A stretch of 64,000 bases of DNA, from positions 1-64,000 of the forward strand of contig JAUXWO010000117.1 of NCBI GenBank assembly GCA_030680175.1. Reading direction: 5' to 3'. The notes beneath the pieces were generated by a model. It did not search any database and had not been told where the DNA came from. It was given only the letters and a program-made list of their open reading frames with translations. Position 1 is the stretch's first letter. Each line of letters opens with the position of its first letter. The position numbers and the translations under genes are program-made. Source of the stretch: Vicinamibacterales bacterium (GTDB lineage Bacteria; Acidobacteriota; Vicinamibacteria; Vicinamibacterales; UBA2999). Shown here in pieces: positions 46,472 through 55,637 of the stretch.

Positions 46472-47377
46472 ATGGAGGCATCCGCGGCGCACAGGCCGGT
46501 GATGGTGGCCGAGGTCGTCACGTGGCTCGACCCGGCCCGCGGCGGCACGTTCGTCGATTGCACGCTCGGGCTCGGCGGCCATACCCGGGCGCTGCTCGAG
46601 GCGGGCGCCGGCCGGGTGATCGGGTTCGACCGCGACGCGGATGCCCTGGAGCGGGCCCGCGTGGCGCTGGCGTCGTTCGGCGATCGCGTGGCGTTCGTGC
46701 ACGCCGACTACAAGACGCTCGACGCGGCGCTCGACGCGCAGGGGATCGGCCGGGTGGACGGGCTGCTGGCCGACCTCGGCGTGTCGTCGATGCAGCTCGA
46801 CGAGGAGGGACGCGGGATGAGCTTTCGCCGCGACGAGCCGCTGGACATGCGGATGGACCGCAGCACCGGCCCGACCGTGGCGGACCTGCTCGTCGACGTC
46901 GACGAGACGGAACTCGCCGACGTGATCTACCGCTTCGGGGAGGAGCGCCACTCGCGGCGGGTCGCGCGCGCGATCGTCCGCGCCCGCGCCGATCACCCGC
47001 TGCGGACGACGGGGGAGCTGGCGTCGCTGGTGCGGCGGGCGGTGCCGACGCGTGGCTGGCAGCGCATCGACCCGGCGACGCGCACGTTCCAGGCGCTGCG
47101 GATCTGGGTGAACGGCGAGCTCGATGGACTCGACGTGTTCCTCACCGCCGCGGCGCACCGGCTGGCGGACGGGGCGCGGATGGCGGTGATCGCGTTTCAC
47201 TCGCTCGAGGATCGCATCGTGAAGCACACGCTGCGGGGCCTCGCGCAGTCGGACCGGGCGCTCGTGCAGGTGCTGACGAAGCGGCCGCTCGAGGCGACGG
47301 ACGCCGAAGTGGCGGAGAACCCGCGGGCGCGGAGCGCGAAGCTGCGGGTCGCCGAGCGGCTCGCCGGCGCGGCGTAG
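46472..47377 (+). CDS. rsmH: 16S rRNA (cytosine-1402-N4) methyltransferase
   Basis: A 301-residue SAM-dependent enzyme (MraW). HRPVMVAEVVTWL, TFVDCTLGLGGHTRALLEA (SAM loop), DGLLADLGVSSMQLDEEGRG and IAFHSLEDRIVKH are all conserved. It methylates C1402 in the ribosomal decoding centre. Second in the dcw cluster, five bases after mraZ; ftsL follows after 28 bp. Confidence 0.96.
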   Translation: MEASAAHRPVMVAEVVTWLDPARGGTFVDCTLGLGGHTRALLEAGAGRVIGFDRDADALERARVALASFGDRVAFVHADYKTLDAALDAQGIGRVDGLLADLGVSSMQLDEEGRGMSFRRDEPLDMRMDRSTGPTVADLLVDVDETELADVIYRFGEERHSRRVARAIVRARADHPLRTTGELASLVRRAVPTRGWQRIDPATRTFQALRIWVNGELDGLDVFLTAAAHRLADGARMAVIAFHSLEDRIVKHTLRGLAQSDRALVQVLTKRPLEATDAEVAENPRARSAKLRVAERLAGAA

Positions 47378-47405
47378 CGGCGGCAGGACAGGACGGAGGG
47401 ACGCC

Positions 47406-47801
47406 ATGCAGAAGGTCGACGCCTTCGAATACGCCATCCGGAAGGATGTGCGGAACAACCCGATCGTGCGCGAGGTGGACGAGCAGCGCCACCGCGAGCT
47501 GCTGCACTCGGCGGGCATCGGCGTCGTGCTGGTGCTCGTGCTGATGTTCGGCGCCTGGCAGCACTTCGAGCTGCTGCGCCACGGCTACCGCCTCGAGCAG
47601 ATGCAGCTCGACCACGCCGCCGAGGAGGAGATCGGGCGGCACCTGCGGCTCGAACTCGAGACGCTCCGGGCGCCGCAGCGGATCGAGAAGCTCGCCACCG
47701 AACGGCTCGGGATGGTGGCGCCGACCGGGGAGGAAGCCGTCGTGCTCGAACGGGTGACCCCGTCCGAACCGCCGGCCCGTTCGATCGTTGCGGGACGCTG
47801 A
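47406..47801 (+). CDS. ftsL: FtsL-like cell-division protein
   Basis: A 131-residue bitopic membrane protein: about 35 cytoplasmic residues, one transmembrane helix (AGIGVVLVLVLMFGAW), then a coiled coil with heptad leucines (LLRHGYRLEQMQLDHAAEEE) and the FtsL/DivIC-type end LRAPQRIEKLATERLGMV. The position between rsmH and ftsI is diagnostic, since the sequence family is weakly conserved. It acts in the divisome with FtsB and FtsQ and activates FtsWI. Confidence 0.88.
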   Translation: MQKVDAFEYAIRKDVRNNPIVREVDEQRHRELLHSAGIGVVLVLVLMFGAWQHFELLRHGYRLEQMQLDHAAEEEIGRHLRLELETLRAPQRIEKLATERLGMVAPTGEEAVVLERVTPSEPPARSIVAGR

Positions 47802-47805
47802 TCGC

Positions 47806-47912
47806 GCGACCGCTCGACAGCGCGACAGCGTGGCAGCGGAGAGCCGAGAGCTGATCGCTGAGAGCTGATCGCCGATAGCCGATAGCCGATTGCCGATTGC
47901 CGATTCGCTGAA
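47806..47912 (+). repeat. Heptamer array (YGANNGC type) between ftsL and ftsI
   Basis: This is the longest array of its family: from about 47840 the units read CGAGAGC, TGATCGC, TGAGAGC, TGATCGC, CGATAGC, CGATAGC, CGATTGC, CGATTGC, CGATTCG in strict 7-bp period, preceded by looser CGACAGC units. It separates two genes that are normally adjacent or overlapping. Confidence 0.9.
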
Positions 47913-47926
47913 CTGAGGATGACTGG

Positions 47927-49954
47927 GTGGCCGACGAGACTGCATTCAACTGGCGCCCGACGCTGAAGCGACGCGTGCTCGTGGCGGCAGCGCTCTTCGT
48001 GGCCTGGACGATGGCCATCGAGGCGCGGCTCGTCCACCTGCAGGTCGTTCAGCACGAGGAGCTCAGTGCGCGCGCCGAGCGCCAGCAGAGCCGCACGGTC
48101 ACGACCCCGGCCAAGCGCGGCGAGATTCTCGACCGCCACGGCCGGGTGCTCGCCTACAGCGTGGACGCCGACTCGATCTACGCCGTGCCCACCGAGGTCG
48201 CCAACGCGCCGGCGGCCGCCGCCGCGCTCTGCGGCGCGCTCGATGACTGCACGCCGCGCGAACGGGAGACGCTCGTCGAGCGCCTCTCGCGCCAGCGCGC
48301 CTTCGTCTACGTGCGCCGCCACGTCTCGCCGCTCGAAGCCGGCCGCGTCGCCGCCCTCGACCTCCAGGGCGTCGGGTTCATGAAGGAGAACCGGCGCTAC
48401 TACCCGAAGAAGGAACTCGCCGCGCACGTCCTCGGCTACGTGGGTGTCGACAACGTCGGGCTGAGCGGCCTCGAGGCGTCGTACGACAAGACCATTCGCG
48501 GCCAGGCCGGCACGCTGCTCGTCCAGACCGACGCGCGCCGCCGGGGCTTCGGCCGCGAGGAGCGCAAGCCCACGACCGGCGCCACGCTCGAGCTCACCCT
48601 CGACGAGCAGCTCCAGTACATCGTCGAACGCGAGCTGGCCGTGGCGATGCGGGAGTACCGCGCGGAGGGCGGCAGCGTCGTCGTCCTCGACCCGCACACC
48701 GGTGAGATCCTGGCGCTGGCGAACGCCCCGACGTTCAATCCGAACGCCTTCACCCAGTCGACGGGGGCGATGCGGCGCAACCGCGCGGTCCAGGACCTGT
48801 ACGAGCCCGGATCCACGTTCAAGCTCGTGACGGCGTCCGCCGCGCTCGAAGAGGGCGTGATCCACCCCGGGGACTTCATCGATGTCAGCGCCGGGAGCAT
48901 CCGCTTCGGGCGGCGCGTGATCAACGACATGTACCGCTACGGCGTGTTGTCGTTCACCGACGTGATGGTGAAGTCGAGCAACGTCGGCGCGATCCGCGTC
49001 GGCCTCAATCTCGGGCCCGAGCGGCTCGGGATGTACGTGAGCCGCTTCGGCTTCGGCCGCCGGTCCTCCCCCGACTTCCCCGGCGAGAACCCCGGCATCG
49101 TGTGGAATCCCGCGCGGCTGAACGACAGCGCCGTCGCCTCGATCTCGATGGGATACCAGGTGGGGGTGACGCCGCTGCAGATGGCGACGGCGGTGAGCGC
49201 GGTCGCCAACGGCGGCAACCTCGTCGTCCCGCGCATCGTGCGCGCCGCGATCCGCGACGGCGTGCGGACGCCCGTGGAGCCGGGCGTCGTGCGCCGCGTC
49301 ATCGAACCCGGCACGGCCATCGAGCTGACGCGGATCATGGAGGCGATTGTCGACCGCGGCACCGCGACCCGGGCACGGGTGCCGGGCTACACCGTTGCCG
49401 GCAAGACGGGCACGGCCGAGAAGCTGATCAACGGCCGGTACTCCAAGACCGACCACGACGCGTCGTTCGTCGGCTTCATCCCGTCGGTCGATCCCGTGCT
49501 CGCGATCATCGTGCGCATCGACACGCCGCGCGGCCAGGGCCGCAACACCGGCGGCGTCACCGCCGCGCCCGTGTTCAGCCGCATCGCCGAAGCGTCGATG
49601 CGCCACCTCGGCGTGCCGCCGAACGTGAGGGCGGAGCCGCCGGTCGTGGTGGCGCGCCGCTCGTCGAGCCCGGTCACCACCGCCTCGGCCGCCATGGACA
49701 CGCCCAGCATCGTGACCGTGCCGCCGGCGCAGGGCGTCGCGCCGACGCTGCCGGACCTGCGCGGGCTGAGTGCCCGCGATGCGGCGCGCACCCTGGCGCG
49801 GCTCGGCCTCGTCGCGCGCCTCGAAGGCAGCGGCGTCGTCGTGCGCCAGACGCCCGCCGCCGGCATGCCGCTCGAGGCCGGCGGGGTCTGCACGCTCGTC
49901 CTCGCGCGGACGCCGCCCCCGCTCCCCCCCTCCGCCGAGGGAGGGCCGCAGTGA
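47927..49954 (+). CDS. ftsI: FtsI-type peptidoglycan transpeptidase with PASTA domain
   Basis: A 675-residue class B penicillin-binding protein: transmembrane anchor (VLVAAALFVAWTMAIEA), pedestal domain with RGEILDRHGRVLAYSV, then the transpeptidase with YEPGSTFKLV (active serine near 295), KSSNVG (SxN near 349) and AGKTGTAEK (KTG near 490). At the end (about 605-670) a PASTA domain follows (LPDLRGLSARDAARTLARLG). It crosslinks septal peptidoglycan with FtsW. GTG start preceded by TGAGGA; its stop overlaps the murE GTG. Confidence 0.94.
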   Translation: MADETAFNWRPTLKRRVLVAAALFVAWTMAIEARLVHLQVVQHEELSARAERQQSRTVTTPAKRGEILDRHGRVLAYSVDADSIYAVPTEVANAPAAAAALCGALDDCTPRERETLVERLSRQRAFVYVRRHVSPLEAGRVAALDLQGVGFMKENRRYYPKKELAAHVLGYVGVDNVGLSGLEASYDKTIRGQAGTLLVQTDARRRGFGREERKPTTGATLELTLDEQLQYIVERELAVAMREYRAEGGSVVVLDPHTGEILALANAPTFNPNAFTQSTGAMRRNRAVQDLYEPGSTFKLVTASAALEEGVIHPGDFIDVSAGSIRFGRRVINDMYRYGVLSFTDVMVKSSNVGAIRVGLNLGPERLGMYVSRFGFGRRSSPDFPGENPGIVWNPARLNDSAVASISMGYQVGVTPLQMATAVSAVANGGNLVVPRIVRAAIRDGVRTPVEPGVVRRVIEPGTAIELTRIMEAIVDRGTATRARVPGYTVAGKTGTAEKLINGRYSKTDHDASFVGFIPSVDPVLAIIVRIDTPRGQGRNTGGVTAAPVFSRIAEASMRHLGVPPNVRAEPPVVVARRSSSPVTTASAAMDTPSIVTVPPAQGVAPTLPDLRGLSARDAARTLARLGLVARLEGSGVVVRQTPAAGMPLEAGGVCTLVLARTPPPLPPSAEGGPQ

Positions 49955-51462
49955 CGCTGGGGAATCTCCTGCGCGCGCTGGCCGCCATCACCACGGAGAC
50001 GCACGCACTCGAGGCACGGGACGCCCGGGCCGTCACCGCCGTGGCGTACGACTCGCGGCGTGTCGTGCCGGGCGCGGTGTTCGTGGCGCTCAAGGGCCTG
50101 AAGGCCGATGGTGCGGTGTTCGCGGAGCAGGCGCTGGCGCGTGGCGCGGCGGCCGTCGTGGCGGAAACCGCGGCGCCCGAGGGCCTCCGGTCCCCGTGGA
50201 TCACCGTCAGCGACGCGCGGCTCGCGCTCGCCCTCGCCGGCGCCGAGTTCTACGGGCACCCGAGCCACGAGATGCCCGTCGTCGGCGTGACAGGCACGAA
50301 CGGGAAGACGACGACGGCGTACCTGCTGGCCGCGATCTACGAGGCCGCCGGCATCTCCACGGGGCTGCTCGGCACGGTGACGTACCGGATCGGCCGCGAG
50401 GAACGTGAGGCGTCGCGGACGACGCCGGAGGGGCCGGACGTGCAGGCGCTGCTGCGCGACATGCGGACCGCCGGGTGCGGCGCCTGCGTGATGGAGGTCT
50501 CGTCGCACGCCCTGGCGCTCAAGCGCGTGGACGCCACGCGGTTCGCCGCCGGGATCTTCACGAACCTGACGCGCGACCACCTCGACTTCCACGCGGACAT
50601 GGAGGCGTACTTCGCCGCCAAGCAGCGCCTGTTCGAGATGCTGCCGGCCGGCGCGCCCGGCATCGTGAACCTCGACGACCCGCGCGGCGAGAGGCTCACC
50701 GCGATCTGCGACCGCACCGTGACGTACGCGATGACGCGTGCGGCGGACGTGACGCCAGGGCCGATGGAGATGACGCTCGAGGGGCTCGTGTTCGACGCCA
50801 CGACGCCGCGCGGCACCGTGGCGGTGCGGTCGCGGCTCGTCGGCCGGCCGAATGCGTCGAACATCCTGGCCGCCATCGCGACGGCGCAGGCGCTCGACAT
50901 CCCGCTCGACGCCATCGCGCGCGGCCTGGCGTCGCTCGAGGGCGTGCCCGGCCGCTTCGAAGTCGTCTCCGCGCCCACCGACGCCGTGACGGTGGTCGTC
51001 GACTACGCGCATACGGACGATGCGCTGCGGAACCTGCTGGAGACGGCGCGGCCGCTCGCGCGCGCGCGCCTCGTCACGGTCTTTGGCTGCGGGGGCGACC
51101 GCGACCGGTCCAAGCGCCCGCTGATGGGCATGGTCGCCGCCCGTCTGAGCGACGTCGTCGTCGTGACGTCGGACAACCCGCGCACCGAGGACCCGCAGCG
51201 CATCATCGACGAGATCACGCGCGGCATCCCGGCGGGCAGCCAGGCGCCGGGCAAGACGCCGACCGTGATCAGCCTCGTCGATCGCGCCGCCGCGATCGCG
51301 AAGGCCGTCGAGGTGGCGGAGGCCGGCGACCTCGTGCTGATCGCCGGCAAGGGGCACGAGAAGTATCAGCAGATCGGCGATCGCGTGCTGCCGTTCGACG
51401 ACGGCGAGGTCGCACGCGCGGCGTTGGCACGGTGGCGGGCGCGGCGTCCGCAGGCGCGCTAG
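49951..51462 (+). CDS. murE: UDP-MurNAc-tripeptide synthetase (meso-DAP-adding)
   Basis: A 503-residue Mur ligase. VVGVTGTNGKTTTAYLLAA is the ATP loop; FTNLTRDHLDFHADMEAY is the central-domain signature; the amino-acid-specificity motif is DNPRTEDP, the DNPR form that marks meso-diaminopimelate addition. GTG start overlaps the ftsI stop. GKGHEKYQ near the C-terminus is also typical. It acts in the cytoplasm in the lipid II precursor pathway. Confidence 0.95.
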   Translation: MTLGNLLRALAAITTETHALEARDARAVTAVAYDSRRVVPGAVFVALKGLKADGAVFAEQALARGAAAVVAETAAPEGLRSPWITVSDARLALALAGAEFYGHPSHEMPVVGVTGTNGKTTTAYLLAAIYEAAGISTGLLGTVTYRIGREEREASRTTPEGPDVQALLRDMRTAGCGACVMEVSSHALALKRVDATRFAAGIFTNLTRDHLDFHADMEAYFAAKQRLFEMLPAGAPGIVNLDDPRGERLTAICDRTVTYAMTRAADVTPGPMEMTLEGLVFDATTPRGTVAVRSRLVGRPNASNILAAIATAQALDIPLDAIARGLASLEGVPGRFEVVSAPTDAVTVVVDYAHTDDALRNLLETARPLARARLVTVFGCGGDRDRSKRPLMGMVAARLSDVVVVTSDNPRTEDPQRIIDEITRGIPAGSQAPGKTPTVISLVDRAAAIAKAVEVAEAGDLVLIAGKGHEKYQQIGDRVLPFDDGEVARAALARWRARRPQAR

Positions 51463-51464
51463 CC

Positions 51465-52862
51465 GTGCGGTTCGAGAAGGGACGCCTCACGGCCGCGGAC
51501 ATCGCCGCGGCCATGGGCGGACGGGTGACGGGCGGGTCGGACGCGACGCCGATCAGCGGGTTCGCGATCGACTCGCGGCGGGTGCAGCCCGGCGACCTGT
51601 TCTTCGCGATCGTGGCGGCGCGCGACGGACACGACTTCGTGGCCGACGCGGCGGCGGCGGGCGCGGCGGGCGTGGTGGTGGCGCGGCCGGTGGCCGGATG
51701 GCCGGCCGGCGGGCCCGTGGTGATCGAGGTGCCCGAGACGATTCGGGCGCTGCAGGACCTGGGACGCGCGGTGCGGCGCGCCTCGGGCGCGCGTGTCGTG
51801 GCGATCACGGGGAGCGCCGGGAAGACGACGACGAAGGAAGCGGCGGCCGAGATGCTCTCGGCGAGGTATCGGGTGGTGAGAAATCACGGCAATCTCAACA
51901 ACCACCTGGGCCTGCCGCTCTCGCTGCTGGAGTTGAGGCACGGGGCAGACGTGGCAGTCATGGAACTCGGGATGAACCACGCGGGCGAGATCCGCGTGCT
52001 GGTCGGCGTCGCCGAGCCCGAGGTACGCGTGTGGACGAACGTGGGCGACGCGCACATCGGTCACTTCGGATCCGCGGACGCGATTGCCGAGGCGAAGGCC
52101 GAGATCATGGACGGCGCCCGCCCCACCGACCTGCTCGTGGCCAACGCGGACGATCCGCGGATCATGGCGCGCGTGCCGCGCTTTGCCGGCCGTGTCGCGA
52201 CGTTCGGCACCGCCGAAGGCGCCACGGTGCGCGCCACGTCGATCGAGGATCGCGGGCTGGCGGGCACGGCGGCCGACCTCGAGACGCCGGTGGGCCGTGC
52301 GCGCCTCACCGTGCCGCTGCTCGGCCGCGGGCACCTCTCGAACGTGCTGGCGGCGGTGACCGTGGCGGTCCACATGGACGTGCCGCTCGACGCGGCCGTC
52401 GAGCGCGCGGCGCGCCTGGCGCCGGCGCCCGGCCGCGGCGCCGTCGTGCGCCTGGCGAGCGGCGTCACGCTCATCGACGACACCTACAACTCCAGCCCGA
52501 GCGCGCTCGGCCGCATGCTCGAGATGCTGGCCACGACGCCGGGCCGCCGCGTGGCGGTGCTCGGCGAGATGCTCGAACTTGGCGACGGGTCGGTGGCGCT
52601 GCACGAGGCCTGCGGCCGGGCCGCGGCGCGCGCGGGGCTGGCTGTGCTGGTCACCATCGGCGGCGCCCCCGCCGAGGCGCTGGCCGCGGCGGCGATGGAG
52701 GCCGGGATGCCGGCCGGCACGGTGCGGTGGGTGGCGACCAGCGAAGAGGCGGCGGCGCTCGTGCCGGACCTCGTGCGTGCCGGTGATGTCGTGCTCGTGA
52801 AGGGGTCGCACAGCGTGCGCACCGAGGTCGTGGCGCGGCGGCTCAGGGGGGAGCGTGGCTGA
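51465..52862 (+). CDS. murF: UDP-MurNAc-pentapeptide synthetase (D-Ala-D-Ala-adding)
   Basis: A 465-residue Mur ligase. AITGSAGKTTTKEAAAEML is the ATP loop; RNHGNLNNHLGLPLSLL and VMELGMNHAGEI are MurF-specific; IDDTYNSSPSAL lies in the C-terminal domain. GTG at 51465 comes two bases after the murE stop; a GTG at 51432 inside murE is an alternative. The stop shares one base with the mraY start codon. Confidence 0.94.
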   Translation: MRFEKGRLTAADIAAAMGGRVTGGSDATPISGFAIDSRRVQPGDLFFAIVAARDGHDFVADAAAAGAAGVVVARPVAGWPAGGPVVIEVPETIRALQDLGRAVRRASGARVVAITGSAGKTTTKEAAAEMLSARYRVVRNHGNLNNHLGLPLSLLELRHGADVAVMELGMNHAGEIRVLVGVAEPEVRVWTNVGDAHIGHFGSADAIAEAKAEIMDGARPTDLLVANADDPRIMARVPRFAGRVATFGTAEGATVRATSIEDRGLAGTAADLETPVGRARLTVPLLGRGHLSNVLAAVTVAVHMDVPLDAAVERAARLAPAPGRGAVVRLASGVTLIDDTYNSSPSALGRMLEMLATTPGRRVAVLGEMLELGDGSVALHEACGRAAARAGLAVLVTIGGAPAEALAAAAMEAGMPAGTVRWVATSEEAAALVPDLVRAGDVVLVKGSHSVRTEVVARRLRGERG

Positions 52863-53947
52863 TGCTCTACCACCTGCTGCTGTCGTTCTACCCCGAGATC
52901 TCGTTCCTGAACGTGACGCGCTACATCACGTTCCGCACGGGCGTGGCCAGCATGACGGCGCTCGCCATCGGCCTGGCGCTCGGGCCGTGGCTCATCCGCC
53001 GCCTGCGCGAGTTCCAGATCGGGCAGGTCATCCGTCAGGAGGGTCCGCAGTCGCATCGCGCGAAGGCCGGCACGCCGACGATGGGCGGGCTGCTCATCCT
53101 GGCGGCGGCGCTCGTGCCGACGCTGCTCTGGGCCGACCTGACCAACATCTACGTCTGGATCGCCGTGCTCTCGACGGCTTCCTTCGGCGCGATCGGGTTT
53201 CTCGACGACTACCTGAAGGTCACGCGGCGATCGTCGGGTGGTCTGGCGGCCCGCTACAAGATGGGCCTGCAGATCGTCGTGGCGCTGGCGGTGGGCCTGA
53301 CGCTGATGTGGCTGGCGGACCAGAGCCTGTACAACACGCGGCTGATCTTCCCGTTCTTCAAGCAGCTCATCCCGGACCTCGGCTGGTTCTACGTGCCGTT
53401 TGCCGTGTTCGTGCTCGTGGCGTGGAGCAACGCGGTGAACCTGACGGACGGGCTCGACGGGCTGGCGATCAGCACCTTCGCCGTGGCGGCCGCCGCGCTC
53501 ACGGCGCTCGCCTACGTGACGGGGCACCGCGAGTTTGCCGACTACCTGTTGCTCGTGCGCTTCGCGCCGGCCGGGGAGCTGACGGTCTTCTGCGGCGCGC
53601 TGGTCGGCGCGAGCCTGGCCTTCCTCTGGTACAACGCGCACCCGGCCGAGATCTTCATGGGCGACGTCGGGTCGCTCGCCCTGGGCGGCGCGCTGGCGAC
53701 GGTGGCCATCCTCATCAAGCAGGAGCTCCTGCTGGTGATCGTGGGCGGCGTCTTCGTCATGGAAGCCGCCTCGGTGGTCATCCAGGTGGCGTCGTTCAAG
53801 CTCCGGGGCAAGCGCGTTTTCCGCATGGCGCCGCTGCACCACCACTTCGAGCTGATCGGCTGGCAGGAGCCGAAGGTGATCACGCGCTTCCTGATCATCG
53901 CGATCATCTTCGCGCTGTTCAGTTTGACGACGTTGAAGCTGCGGTGA
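52862..53947 (+). CDS. mraY: Phospho-MurNAc-pentapeptide transferase
   Basis: A 361-residue integral membrane enzyme with about ten helices, making lipid I from UDP-MurNAc-pentapeptide and undecaprenyl phosphate. GTPTMGGLLIL, FLDDYLKVTRRSSGGL, the Asp-rich NLTDGLDGLA and PLHHHFELIGW are all present. The start overlaps murF by one base (TGATG). Length and motifs are standard. Confidence 0.96.
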   Translation: MLYHLLLSFYPEISFLNVTRYITFRTGVASMTALAIGLALGPWLIRRLREFQIGQVIRQEGPQSHRAKAGTPTMGGLLILAAALVPTLLWADLTNIYVWIAVLSTASFGAIGFLDDYLKVTRRSSGGLAARYKMGLQIVVALAVGLTLMWLADQSLYNTRLIFPFFKQLIPDLGWFYVPFAVFVLVAWSNAVNLTDGLDGLAISTFAVAAAALTALAYVTGHREFADYLLLVRFAPAGELTVFCGALVGASLAFLWYNAHPAEIFMGDVGSLALGGALATVAILIKQELLLVIVGGVFVMEAASVVIQVASFKLRGKRVFRMAPLHHHFELIGWQEPKVITRFLIIAIIFALFSLTTLKLR

Positions 53948-53952
53948 GGGAG

Positions 53953-55314
53953 ATGACGGAGGCGTTCCGCGTGGATGGACGGCGGGTGCTGGTGGTCGGC
54001 GCCGCGCGCAGCGGCCTGGCGGCCGCGGCGCTGCTCGTCCGCCGTGGCGCACGCGTCACGCTCGCGGACAGCCGCACGGCGATCGCCGAAGACGCCGCGC
54101 TGCGGGCGCTCGGCATCACCGTCGAACTCGGCCCCCATCGCCTCGACACGTTCCTCGGGGCCGAGCTGATCGTGACGAGCCCGGGCGTGCCGCTGGAGAT
54201 CGAGCCGATCGCCCGGGCCCGCCAGGCGGGCGTGCCGGTGGTTGGCGAGCTGGAGCTGGCGTCGCGCTGGCTGCGCGGGCGCGTGGTGGCCATCACGGGG
54301 ACGAAGGGCAAGTCGACGACGACCACGCTGGTCGGGAGGATGCTCGAGGCGTCGGGCCGGCGCGTCCTCGTGGGCGGCAACATCGGCGTGCCGCTCAGCG
54401 CGCAGGTCGACGCGTCCACGTCCGACACCCTGCACATCGTCGAGGCCAGCAGCTTCCAGCTCGAGACGACCGAAACGTTCCATCCGTGGATCGCGGCGCT
54501 GCTGAATCTGTCGCCGGATCACCTGGACCGGCACCCGAGTGAGGCGGCGTACGCCCAGGCGAAGGCGCGGGTGTTCGCCAACCAGGGCCCGGACGACTGG
54601 ACGGTGGTGAATGCGGAGAGCGCCGGCGCGCTGGCGCTGGCGGCTGGAAGCCGCGGCCGGCTGGTGCGCTACGCGGTGGAGGCGCCGCTCGAGACGGGCG
54701 TCTACGTCGAGGGCGGCGTGATCTGGCAGCGCACGTCCGAGGGGGCGGTGCCGCTCGTGCCGCTGTCCGCGGTGCAGGTCAGCGGCCGCCACATGCTCGG
54801 CAACGTCGTGGCGGCGAGCGCCATCAGCCACCTGGCGGGCGCGGCGCCGGCGGATCTGGCGGCGGGCCTTGCGGGCTTCACCGGCCTCGAGCACGTGATG
54901 GAGCCGGTCGCCACGGTGGGCGGCGTGCGGTTCGTGAACGACTCGAAGGCGACCAACGTGGATGCGGCCGCCCGGTCGATCGAGAGCTTCGACGGCGTGG
55001 TCGCGATCGTTGGCGGGCGCTACAAGGGCGGACGGTTCGAGGATCTGCGCGGGCCGCTCGCGGCGCACGGGCGCGCCGTGATCGCCATCGGCGAGTCGGC
55101 CTCGCAGGTGGCGGCGGCCGTCGACGGCATCGTGCCGGTCGAGACGGCGGGATCGATGGGCGAGGCGGTGCGGCGGGCCGCGGCGCTGGCCGCGCCCGGC
55201 GGCGTGGTGCTGCTGGCGCCGGCCTGCAGCAGCTTCGACATGTTCGAGAGCTACGACGCGCGCGGGCGCGCGTTCAAGGAGGAGGTGGCACGGCTGCGGG
55301 AGCGCAGTCCGTGA
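53953..55314 (+). CDS. murD: UDP-MurNAc-L-alanine:D-glutamate ligase
   Basis: A 453-residue Mur ligase. RRVLVVGAARSGLAAAALL opens the N-terminal domain; VVAITGTKGKSTTTTLVGRM is the ATP loop; EASSFQLETTETFHPWIA, LLNLSPDHLDRH and FVNDSKATNVDAA are typical. I chose the ATG at 53953 with GAGG upstream; GTG at 53944, overlapping the mraY stop, is equally possible. A 323-bp repeat-filled spacer follows before ftsW. Confidence 0.94.
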   Translation: MTEAFRVDGRRVLVVGAARSGLAAAALLVRRGARVTLADSRTAIAEDAALRALGITVELGPHRLDTFLGAELIVTSPGVPLEIEPIARARQAGVPVVGELELASRWLRGRVVAITGTKGKSTTTTLVGRMLEASGRRVLVGGNIGVPLSAQVDASTSDTLHIVEASSFQLETTETFHPWIAALLNLSPDHLDRHPSEAAYAQAKARVFANQGPDDWTVVNAESAGALALAAGSRGRLVRYAVEAPLETGVYVEGGVIWQRTSEGAVPLVPLSAVQVSGRHMLGNVVAASAISHLAGAAPADLAAGLAGFTGLEHVMEPVATVGGVRFVNDSKATNVDAAARSIESFDGVVAIVGGRYKGGRFEDLRGPLAAHGRAVIAIGESASQVAAAVDGIVPVETAGSMGEAVRRAAALAAPGGVVLLAPACSSFDMFESYDARGRAFKEEVARLRERSP

Positions 55315-55317
55315 GGA

Positions 55318-55444
55318 GTGAGCCGTGAGCAGTCATCAGCCGGATGGTGGCGAGTGGGAACCGGTCGCTGGGAACGCAGGCTGCCCCGGTCTGCGAGGCT
55401 GGTGTCCCTATCCCTCGTCTGGCTGATGACTGCTGACGGCTCAC
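55318..55444. repeat. 24-bp imperfect inverted repeat between murD and ftsW
   Basis: Arms at 55318-55341 and 55421-55444 differ at one base out of 24 and enclose 79 bp that I do not recognise. Each arm is itself built of 7-bp units (TGAGCCG, TGAGCAG and so on). No gene is visible inside. Confidence 0.75.
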
Positions 55445-55454
55445 GTCACGCTGG

Positions 55455-55578
55455 GTCGTGGGTTGGTGGGGAGTGGGTAGTGGCTAGTGGGTAGCGGCTA
55501 GTGGGTAGTGGCTAGTGGGAGGTGAACCGTCACCACCCACGACCTACTACCCACTACCCACTCCCCACCACCCACGAC
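55455..55578. repeat. Second inverted repeat of GTGGGTA/TACCCAC heptamers
   Basis: The left side holds seven or more units GTGGGTA, GTGGCTA, GCGGCTA; the right side holds their complement. Arms 55455-55482 and 55552-55578 match except for one base gap. The unit is the same as the array at the left edge of the window. With the preceding inverted repeat it occupies most of the 323-bp gap from 55315 to 55637, and no gene lies there. Confidence 0.8.
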
Positions 55579-55637
55579 GCACTCCCCAGTCCCGCCATTG
55601 TTTCGGGTCGAGCGGGCTGAACTTTAGGGCAGGAAGT

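Noticed and set aside
49387-51357. 656-codon minus-strand frame opposite ftsI and murE
   Set aside because: Long antisense frames are expected at this GC content; murE motifs are intact on the plus strand and the antisense product has no recognisable domain.
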